Shown piece after piece: positions 10,607-22,565 of a DNA stretch of 64,000 nucleotides (the first letter of the stretch is position 1; every line of letters starts with the position of its first letter). The translations under genes and the position numbers were made by a program. The notes beneath the pieces are model-generated. The model was given only the letters and a program-made list of their open reading frames with translations, made no database searches and was not told the origin of the DNA. The DNA is from Membranipora membranacea (lineage: Eukaryota; Bryozoa; Gymnolaemata; Cheilostomatida; Membraniporidae): positions 7,998,001 to 8,062,000 of the forward strand of contig OU612073.1 in assembly GCA_914767715.1 (NCBI GenBank). The letters run 5' to 3'.

Positions 10607-12203
10607 AGGATAACGGACACCTTGGAGGTTCTGGACTTTACAGGGGTAAAAAAATATGAAAAATATGATGAAAAATAGCATTTTTTTGGATGTAGCACCA
10701 GTTTCTGAGTTGGCCACAAACTGAAAACCTACTGAATACAGCACATTTTAAAATTAAATTGGAAGTTGCCCTCTCAGTCAAGAGCCAGCTCAGTCATGAT
10801 TCAAGTCTGAGGGTCAACTTGATAACCATGAATGAGTTTGCCAGCTATTATGATGCTCTCGCTAATAAATATCAATGTTTGTAAAACAAACATTAGGTTG
10901 TGGTTAGGTAACTATTCCAATTAATCCTACATCAAAGGACCCTATTCAATAGCCCGATCTTCATTGTATACACTGTAGAACATCATTGTATACACCGATC
11001 ATCATTGCAAACTGGTGTTATTGTTGGTTAGCTAGAATGAACATGCTGACCGCTGAATAACTCGAGGCAAAATCAGCTGAAGGAAACAATAGTGGGATGA
11101 TTATGATGTTTTAAGGTTTACATATTATGAGCTTTGGTACGGGCCACTGTCATGAGCAATGCAGAATGATCTGAGGACCACCGCTTTATAGTCTCATTTG
11201 CCTTGTAAATTTTGGCCTGAACGCACATAAAATTAGTAATGGGACCATCTAGAATTTGCATGCTCTGTCCAGGATTCCCGGCATACCCTTGGCCACAAGA
11301 TCCAGAGTATGGCAATGGACTGCTTTTGTTTACACAAATTTTCCTGCTAAGAAAATACAGGAAAGAGCATATTTGTGTCATCGTCATTTTAAAATATTGC
11401 CATTCTCATAATTAATGTCCTCCTCTGCTGAAAAATAATCTTCTTCACTGTCCTCAGAGTCTGATGGAATGTTATAGTTAGCAGCCATTTGTTGAGAATT
11501 CTGCCCAGCAAGTGTGTGTGGCATAAGTGCACTCAATTTATGAAATAGAAACGAATCGCCAAACAAATTTCTGGTCATAGTCATCAGTCAGCTGTTTATT
11601 TTGTTATGTTTAGTAAATCTGCCCTCACTGGGCTTCACTGAGAAGGCAGAGATCAAAGGGCCAGGCTTCAAATGTGGTCTCTTTGAACAATCACCCTTTA
11701 CAATTGCTGTTTGCTATGTACTGTGATGTTGTAACAATGAATGATGTTATACCAGAGACTACAGATATCTATAGTCTCTGGTTATACCATCATTGACTTT
11801 AGAATATTTTTCTATTTTGTCTGTATGCCCATTGAATGAATCACACTTGTGATGGAATGCCCATAATGACAACCGTAAAATACATCAACTGCGGTTAAGC
11901 GTGCCTTTGTTTACATAGTCATAGTAATCAATGTGAATCATAAACATTTAGATGGGGGTGTGTATTTGAGAATTCAGGAAATGAGGCTACTGCTCATAAG
12001 GGATTTACTAGATGAGTTGTCTTCTCTAAGATCTGTGAGGGGAGACAATATAAGTATATGAGAGTATATGAGAAGAATTTTGCTCCCTCAATGGCTTATT
12101 CCTTGAAATGAGGCCACAGTCTAATTTAGACCTTGCCAGTGTTATCTTAGTTAGACTAAGAGCTTCAAAACGATACCAAAACCTCCAAGGTGTCAGTAAT
12201 CCT
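10607..12203. mobile_element. TTAA-flanked DNA transposon, 1597 bp, only in unit 2
   Basis: Bounded by TTAA at 10603-10606 and 12204-12207. The ends are inverted repeats of about 25 bp: AGGATAACGGACACCTTGG on the left and AGGATTACTGACACCTTGG read inward from the right. Unit 3 has the uninterrupted target (GACTTAATAATAC, near 27915), so insertion and TTAA duplication are read directly. TTAA targets are the rule for piggyBac-type transposons. No full transposase is present. A minus-strand frame at 11384-11584 carries an acidic stretch SDSEDSEEDYFSAEED, reminiscent of piggyBac N-termini but too short to be sure. It lies just past the stop of the ACOT7-like gene. Confidence 0.85.
11746..11789. 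repeat. 31-bp palindrome between GTTATACCA direct repeats
   Basis: ACCAGAGACTACAGATAT pairs with ATCTATAGTCTCTGG (11751-11781, one mismatch), flanked by TTAT on each side, or by GTTATACCA if the overlap is counted. It has the same layout as the palindromes at 3083, 3961, 40919, 41458 and 42928, but an unrelated core. Confidence 0.65.
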
Positions 12204-12316
12204 TTAATAATACAACTATAATAAATAAATATAATAAATTATTCAGTATACTGATCACCATCATTAATATGACTTATGAATGTAGGAATCCTCCAGTGCC
12301 ACAGGTGCTCACTTCT

Positions 12317-15300
12317 TTATTGGTCTTGGTTGCCTTGAGGTTTATTCCTCTTCCAGCCATACAGGGTACCCTTCCTGTTCTTAGTGTCAAACACCTCACT
12401 GGCCGTTACTCGCTTCTCAGTAACCTTCAAGTGTTTGCGCATAGACTCAAATCTCTTCATCCCCTCCAGAAACTTTGCTTCTTCTTCCTGATTCTGAGGC
12501 TATAAAAGATATCAAATAAATTTGAAATTGAACCCACAATGCTTGGAATTCAAGTCATCAGCAAACATGCATATACTGATATTCATGATGCATTTAAAAA
12601 TTGCAACACCAGTGTTAATATTAAGGTGAGTACAAAGAACTATACTGGGCGTGATTCACATCCATGGGAAAAGCAGAGTTATGAACTCAAGCACAAGGAA
12701 TGGTAAAATTGAAGGCTTGTTATTCTTGACCATCAAATATTTGGGTTTAAAAAAAACTCCAAAAGGAAGTGTGGAAGGGGATGACAGTGTCTCTGGTCTT
12801 AGTGTGAAGAGTATCAAGTTTGTGAGTTGCATTGTGGTCTTTCTATCTAAGAAAGCACTCTGGGATCGTCTCACCTTTATTTGTGCTACAGGAACGATCC
12901 TATGCTCGTTGTTGAGCGACAGGAAGCAGAAGTAACCCGCAGCCACTCGTTTAGTCTCCAGCTGTTGATCTAGTAACAGTTCGATGTCAGCTAATACTTC
13001 GACCTCCACAACACGCTTAGACGTGAACGAGAGACACGCATAGAATATCATCAGAGAACCTGGGAAGTAATAATCACATTCTAAACGCTGAAGACAGACA
13101 TAACAAAATGATAACTTTTTTCTTAGTAGTATGGGGAGTATCGGTTACATAGAGATGTAAAATGTAAGAATAGATCATAACATACTCAACTGACAGTGCG
13201 AATGTCCCTCTCGATTATTGCCTAATGAAACCACTCAGCGTCAAGAGAATCTGTGCTCAAAAATTTAAATTTTTGATTTTGAACACGCGATTGTTTGATG
13301 GGGATAATAACTAGATCAAGTTTGGTCCATTTGCCTGTATTTAGAGTTGCTTCCCCTCCACTGGTCATGCCGCTGGCCCTTTTGCCTGCGACGTGACCAG
13401 TGGCAGGGGAGCAACTGGAATGCAGGAAGACCGGATAAAACTTGATATGAATATAAACTGCCATTGTGTATGGTAGGGATGTCAATTAATCCCAAAATAA
13501 CCTACTAATCCATTGGATTAATTTCACTAAGGCAACACCAAATTAATGTCTTGATCTAGATGACGAGCAAGAAGGAATTTTGGAGGAGGGAGGAGGTATA
13601 TTATTTTTCATTTTATGCCAAAATACTAGAGGAGGCTGGAGGGAATTCCATTTTATTGTTTTATTTTTGGCAATTATGGAGAGGACGCTGGAGGGAAATT
13701 CATTTTATCACACATTTTGTGTTATTTTTACAATAATTTAGAGAATGATCAGCTGGAGGTAATTTTAGTTTATTTCTATGATCCAGATAATATTTTAGAG
13801 GAGGGAGGTAAATCTAGATCAAGACATCCATTTGGTGTGGCCTAATGACAAAATGACATTGTCTGCACATTTTGCCTTATCATGGCCGATGAGGTCATGC
13901 AGTGAGATACAAACAAATTCCAGCTATTGGTGTAGTATAGCTTGAAAGAGTCCATCATTCTTAGAAACTACCAGATGTCACAATGATGAGTTCTAAGGAC
14001 CCGTCCATCAGATAGATCGAACTTATAGGAAATCCGAGGATTGAGATAGATGAGAGTTCAATGAAGATCAAGTCAAAACAGTGGAAAAGGCCTAGGTCTT
14101 CTTTGACGGCCATAAATTAACAAGGTGATGGGTTAGAAATTGTCACATATCAATGCAGTTTAAGCGCTCTAGCTTGGCTATGCATTGCTACTTCCAGCTA
14201 TCCCGGCACAGTTTGAGTTCTTAAACTAATATCAATGCAATCTATAGCCTAGATTAAAGGGAAAGGAAGCAAAGTTTCACCTCTAGGAACGAGCTCAAGA
14301 AAGTTGAAATGATATCCGGAAGATGTCTGTACTTCGTTTCCTCTTGAGTGTTTGGATGCTACTAGATTAGCGCATTCCTCCATCATGCTGATAACAGCTC
14401 CGCAGTGCATGTATGTGTGAGTGCCACAATCGTGTATGTCTGCTATATGGGTGAGCACACTCTCAGAGAAACGCCTGCTCGACTGTAAAATCTTACTACC
14501 ACCTGCAGAGAAGACAGGGTGTGTTTAAATCTGCACATCTTGATTTCAAAAGAATTTAGAGATAGTCGTGTCTAAACGGCTGGACAAGTTTTGTTTCATA
14601 TAATATTACCCTAAATAAATAAATATTAGCTAGTGATAAATTTAGGAGTGACTGAATGTTGCCAGCGCTTATTTTTGGATAGCTGTGTTGGGAGTCTATG
14701 TAAAGTAATGAGTAAAGGTTAGCTAGTCTCAAATTTAGTTATTTAAAGTGTGTGCAAAATGGCAAACTTTTCATATTGTCAATTCTTTACTCCTCTAGTC
14801 TTGGGTTTGGTCGAACTTGAATCCGGGCTGTATGTCATAGCGGCTGAGCTATATGACGCTTCTCGATTGAAAATAATTATGCTTGATCATAAGAGATGAC
14901 AGTTTGTACCGGTTGCATTCATCAATATCGATGTGGTGGGGGGAAGTGTAGCCTTCCCAATGCCAACAAAGCTCCAGCTTAATGTTGGAGGAAATGCTTC
15001 CTCTAGCTTATCCAAATCCATCAAACTTTCTTCTTAGTGTCATGGTCAAGTGTAAAACATCTGTTTCTAGTTCCTGAACTGTCAAATCTTATTAACTTTG
15101 TTGATAAATAACAAATTGCCTGACAGATTGCATGCCTGCCTGCGTTGCATGAAACCACAACAATACAGATCTGACAACCATGCTCCCATCATCATAAACC
15201 ACATCCTACGGGATATGGTCAATAATAAAATGCAACTACCATCAAACCAGACAGAATTTGAGCATGCTCCCAATACGATGTGTCAATGAGATTAATGTGT

Positions 15301-17882
15301 GTTAAGTGTGGCACTACAGGGCCGTAGTTAAGAAAAATGGTGGGGGAGGCTCAAATCCTTGAGGGTGTGAAGAAACACCAGGTGGGGTATTGCAAGCTCC
15401 TCCTGAGTCCCCAGCCTCCATTGTGGTTTGAAATATAAATAGCAAATTGAAGTCCAAAAACGAGCTGATTTAGACATGGAACATTCAATTATAGCATTTT
15501 TAGGCCACTCTATTCAGTATTCTAGGGGAGGCAGAGCGCCCCTGCCTCCCCTAGAACTCGGAAAGGCTCATACTCAGCTGAGTTTTCTCGTCCATGTCAG
15601 GTAGTCCTGGTTTGCTGTAAGTGATCTTGCTATCATTAAACTGTCTCCTATCAAATTTGTACTGCTCATAGCGGGCCATGCCCTCCTTCTCCATTCGCGT
15701 TTCCAGTATAAGTTTAGGAACTCGGGTTAGTCTCCAGTTATTCTTAATATCAAAGGCTGAGTACCAACTCTGCGATTTGCAGATTAATCGTTTACCACCT
15801 ACGATAGAGGGTAGAACAATCAATTAATTTACACATGTATGACTCTTGCTAATTTAAGCGCTCAAACGGTGGCGGGATGCTGGTAGAGGCATTTCATTAT
15901 CAAGAATGTTGATAATGAAATGCCTCTACTAGCATCCCGCCACCGTTTGAGCGCTTTAACTAGACTCTTGTTAGCCCTTATGACTTTATTAATCTAAGAA
16001 CACATCTTAGTGTCCTTCAAGAATAATATATTCATTGGAGTTAGATTCCTATTATGTCCTGCAAATCCTTCAATGCCAACATTTTTCTGACCGCTAAATT
16101 TTATTGCGTATTATTTCTTTTTATATTGTAGGGTATAATAAGTTAATAGGTTTGTAAGATCCTGGTCGTAGCTGTAAGATCCTGGTCGTATGAAAACCCG
16201 GACGAACCTGTCGCAACAGGGTGATGATCTATTGAATAAATATAATATCTATTTGTCCATCTTGTTTGTGATGGTGAATAGTTGATTAATCAAAATGTCC
16301 AATAACATGAAGTCATTCTGAGATTCTAACAAGAAACGAGCTTAATAAGTTGAACAAAAGAAGGCATACATACTTTGCGCAAGATCCTCGGCCCACACTG
16401 CGCTCCTCAACTCGAGATGGTGAGATGACGTGAACACAACCTCCGCTACACAAGAAAGAAGCTCTCCGACAAAAGCAGGCACCACAAGCTCCATGTAATC
16501 CAGATACACCATACCGCAGTGTACTTGCTCGAATACGTTACCCTTATATGGCAGAAGTATATAAGGGAAGAAATATCTATTAGAATAGATAGTTTGAGGT
16601 AGTGCATGTTTAATGTGAACAATTTGAATTTCCATAGTATGTAGTTGGGAGGCTTGGCTCCATGTCAATTCAAGATCAAGTTAGTCTTATCGTTACATGT
16701 ATCACATATCGTCTCACATTATGTCACACATTTTACTGTATCACATGTGTCACATGTATCACACATGTCACACATGTTACATGTGTCTTGTGTACTAGGA
16801 CACTATAAACATACAGTCTTAATAGAGATATCAGCCCCGGCGTAGTTACAGTATCTGGTACCGACTATGGTCCCTGTCTCCTCTATAAACCTCATCAGAG
16901 TACCTACGCTAATCTTACCGTACATATCTGCCTCCGACACTCGTGCAAGTCTAGAACGAGGGTATAAAAACAGTTTGTTGGGCTAAGTGAGTAACTAAGT
17001 AATTAGCTGGTCTGAGGGCTGAAATAGCTTCAATCTGAAGTTTGTGGTATTCTGCAAATCAGTACCCCACATTTGATTTGGAACAGATGCAGCCCTCAAT
17101 AGGTATTAGGATTGTCAACTAGTTTGCTTTTTTGAGAAATTGCAGAGAGAAGGGGAAAATGAAGTAAATCTCTACACAGTTTAAAGACGCTTTATCGCAG
17201 CGGCAGTGGTGGTCATTAAAAACCTTAACCAGACATGGCATACTTATTTGAGGAAAACAGGATCTGATTTATTTTAATGTAAATATGTTGCCGTCATGTT
17301 TATAACAATTATTATTCAAAATGTCCAATAATATTAATTTTTTTTAAGGTCAACGACGAGGTTGACGATAGTTTAAGGATCTGGCACCAAATATTGAACC
17401 TTATCAGAGCACCAACGCCCTCAAGGTTAAAACGAGGATAAGCCAAACATTGGGCTTGTATGATTGGCTGTCTGATGGCTGTCATAATTTTACCGATTCT
17501 AGGATGACGATGACAATGACGTATCCTTTACGAAAAAGATATTGTCTCTTTTAACTTCATCAATTTGCTTGGCGTCATTTTAAATGTATTTATGACAAGT
17601 AATGAAATTTTCAAAATCTTCTGCGGTCGACCATTTTTTTTCCAAACTACTTATAGAGTCAACAATTTTCAAAAATATGATGAGACGGCTAATTTTGATG
17701 GCAGCTTTATCTGCTGACTCACCGGCTTTGAGTCACTACACGATTGCTGCTGTTGATATCAGAAAACTCATCAGAAGTTATCACTCCATGATTCATTCCA
17801 AAAGCATCGTCCAGATCGTTTCCGTGTTTCCGCTCTCCCTCCCCGGCTGAGCCTTCCTTCTGATTATGCAAGATACCACCTC
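12317..17882 (-). CDS. ACOT7: ACOT7-like acyl-CoA thioesterase, copy 1 (complement join of 7 exons)
   Basis: Exons in coding order: 17723-17882, 16815-16950, 16374-16542, 15574-15798, 14281-14502, 12875-13059, 12317-12499. Every junction has GT-AG sites and the phases match, giving about 425 codons without a stop. The product has two hotdog domains, as in cytosolic acyl-CoA hydrolase (ACOT7/BACH), which splits long-chain acyl-CoA into fatty acid and CoA. Domain 1: GTLMRFIEETGTIVGTRYCN, then ELLSCVAEVVFTSSHHLELR. Linker: KEGMARYEQYKFDRR. Domain 2: CGAVISMMEECANLVASKHS, then FTSKRVVEVEVLADIELLL and AAGYFCFLSLN. The tail ends QGNQDQ. Motif positions that are usually GNVHGG and MDE read GKISVG and MEE here. 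An exon with the initiator was not found upstream; an ATG inside the first listed exon (codon 29) would give a 397-residue protein, a normal size. It converges on the ankyrin-like gene. Confidence 0.85.
13314..13446. mobile_element. Palindromic MITE in an ACOT7 intron (unit 2)
   Basis: The two halves are inverted copies: GATCAAGTTTGGTCCATTTG ... CCACTGGTCATGCC on the left, GTGACCAGTGGCAGGGGAGC ... AAACTTGAT on the right. A related element lies at 42806-42919 in the CRYL1 gene, so this is a dispersed family and not just a local hairpin. Confidence 0.7.
13528..13845. mobile_element. Small element with ~32 bp inverted ends and GGAGG-rich interior (unit 2)
   Basis: The left end reads CACCAAATTAATGTCTTGAT and the right end gives the matching ACCAAATGGATGTCTTGAT when inverted. 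Inside are three or four degenerate repeats of about 70 bp with GAGGAGGGAGG or GGAGGCTGGAGGG followed by an ATTTTA-rich part. The copy in unit 3 is at 29238-29562. No coding potential. Confidence 0.6.
15858..15955. mobile_element. 98-bp full-length hairpin MITE flanked by TTAA (unit 2)
   Basis: It starts GCGCTCAAACGGTGGCGGG and folds almost perfectly onto its other half, ending CCACCGTTTGAGCGC. TTAA stands on both sides (15854-15857 and 15956-15959). The same element is in unit 3 at 31940-32036, so it was there before the duplication. Confidence 0.8.
16153..16189. repeat. Tandem 18-bp duplication
   Basis: TGTAAGATCCTGGTCGTA occurs twice in direct succession, two bases apart. The unit 3 copy (near 32235) shows it with one substitution. 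Confidence 0.7.
16696..16790. repeat. TCACATGT-type minisatellite in an ACOT7 intron
   Basis: Variants of TCACATGT, TCACACATGT and TCACATATCG are repeated about ten times. The unit 3 copy (about 32776-32878) has one more unit. Frames through it give long runs of VSH residues and are not genes. Confidence 0.75.
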
Positions 17883-19598
17883 CTGGAATATCACATCTAC
17901 TGTAACTTAGTCTAGGTAGGTAGTTAGGTAGACAGGATGACAGTGATGCTACCCCTTGATGTGAGCTTGCATGATGAGATTAAATATGCACTTGGTACAT
18001 GTTCCAACAAGTGTTGGCAAAAATATAATATCATTTGAAAATATAATTTAGTGACATTTTACTATGGATTAATGCAGTGTTGCAAGGTGAGCACAGACTT
18101 CCAACAGAAAAGTGGTTAACGCAAGGTTGCAATTGTTCTAAAAAGTTGTAAATTTGAGTGTATTTTTGGACCTGCACCCTATTTCACAAAAATATTTGGG
18201 AGCAGCTCACTCCTTGTTTGGACTTGGACATCATGATGCATTATGGTTAAAAACACTCTTGTAGTGCTTAGTTTTGGGGATAATGCAGACCAACCCTCTT
18301 TCTCCAAAATAGTGCTAAATCGGCTAATGAATATTCAGGGTGAGCCGCTAAAAATGGTTATAGCTTTAATGTTATCACCCACGTTAAAGGCATACAGTCT
18401 TGCTTAGCACTGATAAATGACTTGAGCAGCGTAAAACCGACATAAATCGATATCAAAATTTATGGGTAACTGGAAAATTCCCAGACGACCTTGGAGATAT
18501 AACACATTTTCGAGCATGTACCACCATCAATTCAAGGCATTAACTTTTGGACACCATTTTTAGTTGTTTCAGAGCTCAGATGTAATTGTATAAAGATTAG
18601 CTAACCATTACCTTGCTGGTCATTTGGAAAGTAATCAAGTTGGTGACATGACAGTTTTGGTGTCAGGTATGGTTTAGCGTATTCATTATTACTGCATCTT
18701 TTAGCCAAACAAGAGCCCACTATCCATTGACAGGCTGACCAAAGAATATTGCAGGGGGATTGGGTCTTGATACTAAATCAGCTCTCATGTCAAAGACTTG
18801 GCATGAAATAGCACAATCGATTTCTGGTGAGTGAATGGTATTGGTTACAATTAAACATAGACAATGTGCGGTGACCATCTGCAAGATTGATTTTTGTTGC
18901 CAAAAAGTATTTGTGGAAGGTTTTGGAGGGTTACCAAGGTTGAACTTGTATTGTTTATTTGTAAATTAAACACTGGGAAGGCTATATAAAATACTCTAAT
19001 AAATGTTATTTGAGGACACAGGGTAATAAAGTAGTTTTGGAAATAGGTTGGTTTATTATAATATATAGGTCATCAGAGAACAATGCAGAATAGTTCATCA
19101 TTCTGTAGGATGATGAAACAGTGGCATATGACCTGACTACGCGCTAGAAACTGGGGGCAAAGGAACTGCAGAATTCAGATAAAACCGCTGTCACGATTGT
19201 TTTCTTTCAAGATGTCGAAATAAATTCTATTATCATTTTTGCAATGTCATCTAATCAATCTTTTGGAAGTCACATTATTTAGTCGATTGTCTGGTAGATT
19301 GATGTGTCTCACTTTCCAATTGCTACCTCTGATGACGTATGATGACTAGCTTTTTTTTTCCTGGCTCAGGATTAAACGGGTAGCATGAATCAGACGCTGG
19401 TGCCTCGACCATCATTAAACCGGAGAAGTCAGTCAAGTTTACTTCAGATGCGTCCTTTCGTCAGGCTATGGTTGAAAAGCCTAACCAGAAACAAGTCAAC
19501 CAGAAACAAGAAGTCAGTCAGATTTTCTTTTTTCAAAAGTTATTTTCAGGTTCATTTCAATAATGACATATTGGTAACCAGTTTCAAGGAAATTGGAT
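17883..19598. other. Stretch without a recognised gene, unit 2
   Basis: Lies upstream of the ACOT7-like gene and should hold its promoter and perhaps a first exon; neither could be identified. Close to 19385 a plus-strand frame without stops (SDAGASTIIKPEKSVKFTSD) looks protein-like. See findings. Confidence 0.5.
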
Positions 19599-19787
19599 TT
19601 AATAATCTAATAATATCTCTATAATTTCTGATCTTCTTCTTCCACATCTTGCAAATTCCATAGCCAAGTCCGGATACTTTTCCATCTTGTTTGCTTCTTT
19701 ATCTGTCACTCTGAAACCTCCTTGCACAGGGACGTCTATCATTACAGTCTCCGGATTCTTCTCATCGATAACAATAACACCAAGCAT
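19599..19787 (-). pseudogene. Non-LTR retrotransposon, C-terminal fragment (unit 2)
   Basis: Unit 2 copy of the fragment at 2462-2650, with the same residues through KEANKMEKYPDLAMEFAR. Confidence 0.7.
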
Positions 19788-19810
19788 CCTTACTTCAATT
19801 TTTCATTCAG

Positions 19811-21739
19811 TGGCTCAATATTACTTATGCATCACATTATTCTCTGATTCTTCACCTCCGTAATGATATGCTTCTTTAAAAAATTGGTCCACTCTAAGTG
19901 CATGATATATCCATCGCAGTAGAGGCCTTCCTAAAAATGCTCGCATAAAATTAACCCTGAAAAGGGTATGATATTTGACGTCACAGAGCTGTTAGTGTGC
20001 TGTGTTGATAGAAATTCCTCAACAACTTTAGTTAAATAGGTCACACATCAACATCTTTGCTGACTACACACAGTATCCTAGTGGATGCGGTTATGTGTAC
20101 ATGGCAATGTTTTATAATCTTTGACAAGGCTCTCCCCACATAAAATATCACATTGCTGTCAAAACAAACATTATTGCGGCTCATAATAAATTACCTCATC
20201 GATGACTGCAAAATATGCTCACAGAGTAAGGATATATCCTTACTCTGTGATATGCTCATCGTATAAACATCCATGACCATAGAATGATACAAGCCCCAAT
20301 TCACAAAGCCAGAGTTAGTTTATTAGCGACATCAATTTGTCTAACATTATTCAACACCCGTTATTTAATTTACGATCCTTAGTTTTGGGCAAAATATTTC
20401 GATGGCAATAGTGTCGTCAGAAAACTGATGTTATCTAAGTGACGAATCTGTTGATTCAGAAAATGAAGCTTCTGGGGCCAACTGATGGTGAAGGAATATG
20501 TTTCTTCACAAGAATTGACCGTGGAGGATATGCATGCAGAGGTAGGCTTGTTTCTCAAGCGGAATGACAATAATATTTCAATGGACATTACAATAATTGA
20601 TGACAAATAGATTTTGATTTAGATAACTAGCAAAAATTTGTGTCTTGGTTGATGTTTTGTGTTCTGGCCATTTTTTACAAAAAATCAAGAATCTTTGTCA
20701 CAGTTAGCCGCAGCACAGTATTTTTCGGATTTACATCGGCTCGCCATCTACCCAGCACATTATTTAGAATTTTATCATCACATAGAATTTTTGTCTGCTG
20801 ATAAAGTTTTATCAATTAAAAATCTCCAATTATAAATATACAATGGATGGCAAACAGCAGGTCCTCACCGAAAGTTTTTAGTCAAGTTCACATAATTATA
20901 CATAAGGCATACTATAAGCTGGTCAGTTTCAAGAATATGAGAACAGTAACACAGTTAATGTCTAAAGCTTTATCTAAAGTCTAAAGCTATAACATATTGG
21001 AATGTAATGTCAAGTCTAAAAATTCTTGATCTCCTTTCCCTTCGCCTTATTTTCACTAACTTCGTGCAGCCGATGACTCAGCTATCGCTGGATTATTTTA
21101 TCACAGAGTAAGGATTATCCTTACTCTGTGATTTTATTATCTGACCTGCGTCTTACCTCAGTTTATAGTATGTGTCATTTATTCTCAATCGAACACACAG
21201 ACACACACACACACCGCCGTGCTTGTTGTAATATAAAATTCCAAGTTTGTTTACTTAGCCAGTGGATCTCAGTGGAGTATTGTATTCAATCGGGGCCATT
21301 CATAGAATACCTTACTACACAATATAGCCTTAGTTTGGTGCTCTGTGTTGACCTACATTTGCAGATATCACACAAATAAGACTTTTTAGACCATCATATC
21401 TCAAATTTGGGGATGGGGATGCCAGTGCCCTTCCATTAGGTTGCAATTGAGATGTGGGTGCATAGGCTCATAGTGGAAAATGAAAATCAGCACCATGGAT
21501 TTTCTGCTGTATTGAATACAAGATAGCTCTGTTTGTTTTGATTTTACAATAGGCTGATCACTCAAACAGCTCTCTGACGTCACAAAACGTTAGCCTGGCT
21601 TGATGTGAGCGTTATCGGGAAGGCCACTACTGCCATAGCTATAAAATGCACTAAGAGTGGACCAATTTTCTAAAGAAGCACATCATTACGGAGCTGAAGA
21701 ATCAGAGAATAATTTGATACATGAATAAAATTGATCCAC
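19811..21739. mobile_element. About 1.93 kb element with terminal inverted repeats (unit 2)
   Basis: Unit 2 copy of the element at 2673-4601, with the same ~90 bp inverted ends and the same two internal palindromes. Its presence at the same site in units 1 and 2 puts its insertion before these two separated. Confidence 0.65.
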
Positions 21740-22565
21740 CTAGTTGTTTGCAGGGCACCAAGTTCTATCAGATAATGCCATCTGATTCTATCATCAACAT
21801 CTTCATCTGAGAGGCCCCATCTCAGCATGTCATCCTTCGCTGCATCCAATATCTTTTCTTTGGCCTCCCTCATTTTCTCTTTCCCTGTATTCATCTCATC
21901 TCAGCCACCATTCTAATATCTTCCTCCCTATCTCTCTTGCGTACATGTCCATACCATTGAAGACGTCTCCTCCTCATACCTATTGCAATCGCTTCTATTT
22001 TGGCCTCCTCCCTTATACTCTCATTTGTTTTATGCTCTTCCCAGTCTATATTATAAATGTGTCGGAGCATCCTCATCTCAGTTGCACTCATTTCCATACA
22101 TCAGTGTAGGTTTTATTGCCGTCTTGTACAATAGAACCTTGAGCTTGGTGGGAATTATCTTATCGCAAAGCACTCCTGTCAGCTCTCTCCATCTATTCCA
22201 TGCCTTCTCTATCCTCTTTGCAATTTCTATTACCCATCCTCCCTCTTGATCTATTGTGGTTCCCAGGTATTTGAATGTTGATACCTGCGGCAGATCAGTT
22301 GAACCTTCTCCATCATACTTCTTCATTTCTATCCTTTGTAAGTTTCCGGCTGGCGGTAGATGTTCTGTCTTTGGCCTATTTACTTTTAATCCTGCATCTT
22401 CTAAACACCCCAGTTCTCCAATCTCTCTTCCATCCTCTCCCTAGTTTCATCGCAAAGAACAAGGTCGTCAGCAAACAGCATTTCCCACGGCGTGTCCTCC
22501 TGAATCTCTTCGGTGATGGCATCCAAGATCAATATGAAAAGGAAAGGGCTAAGTACAGATCCTTG
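21740..22565 (-). pseudogene. RTE-like LINE: reverse transcriptase end and C-terminus (unit 2)
   Basis: Unit 2 copy of 4602-5406. It keeps 24 bases missing in unit 1, so RIEKAWNRWRELTGVLCDK is readable here, along with GYVRKRDREED-type tail residues and the acidic AAKDDMLRWGLSDEDVDD stretch typical of RTE-like LINE ends. Confidence 0.8.

Noticed and set aside
12651-12935. Plus-strand frame of 94 codons
   Set aside because: It is antisense to ACOT7 exon 6, which has matching splice sites, phase and family motifs.
15098-15289. Pair of open frames on both strands (15082-15289 and its copy at 30799-31006)
   Set aside because: Both lie in an ACOT7 intron. Conservation between units is trivial because the units are near-identical, and no motif is seen.
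16645-16845. VSHVSH-rich frame resembling a low-complexity protein
   Set aside because: It is the translation of the TCACATGT minisatellite.
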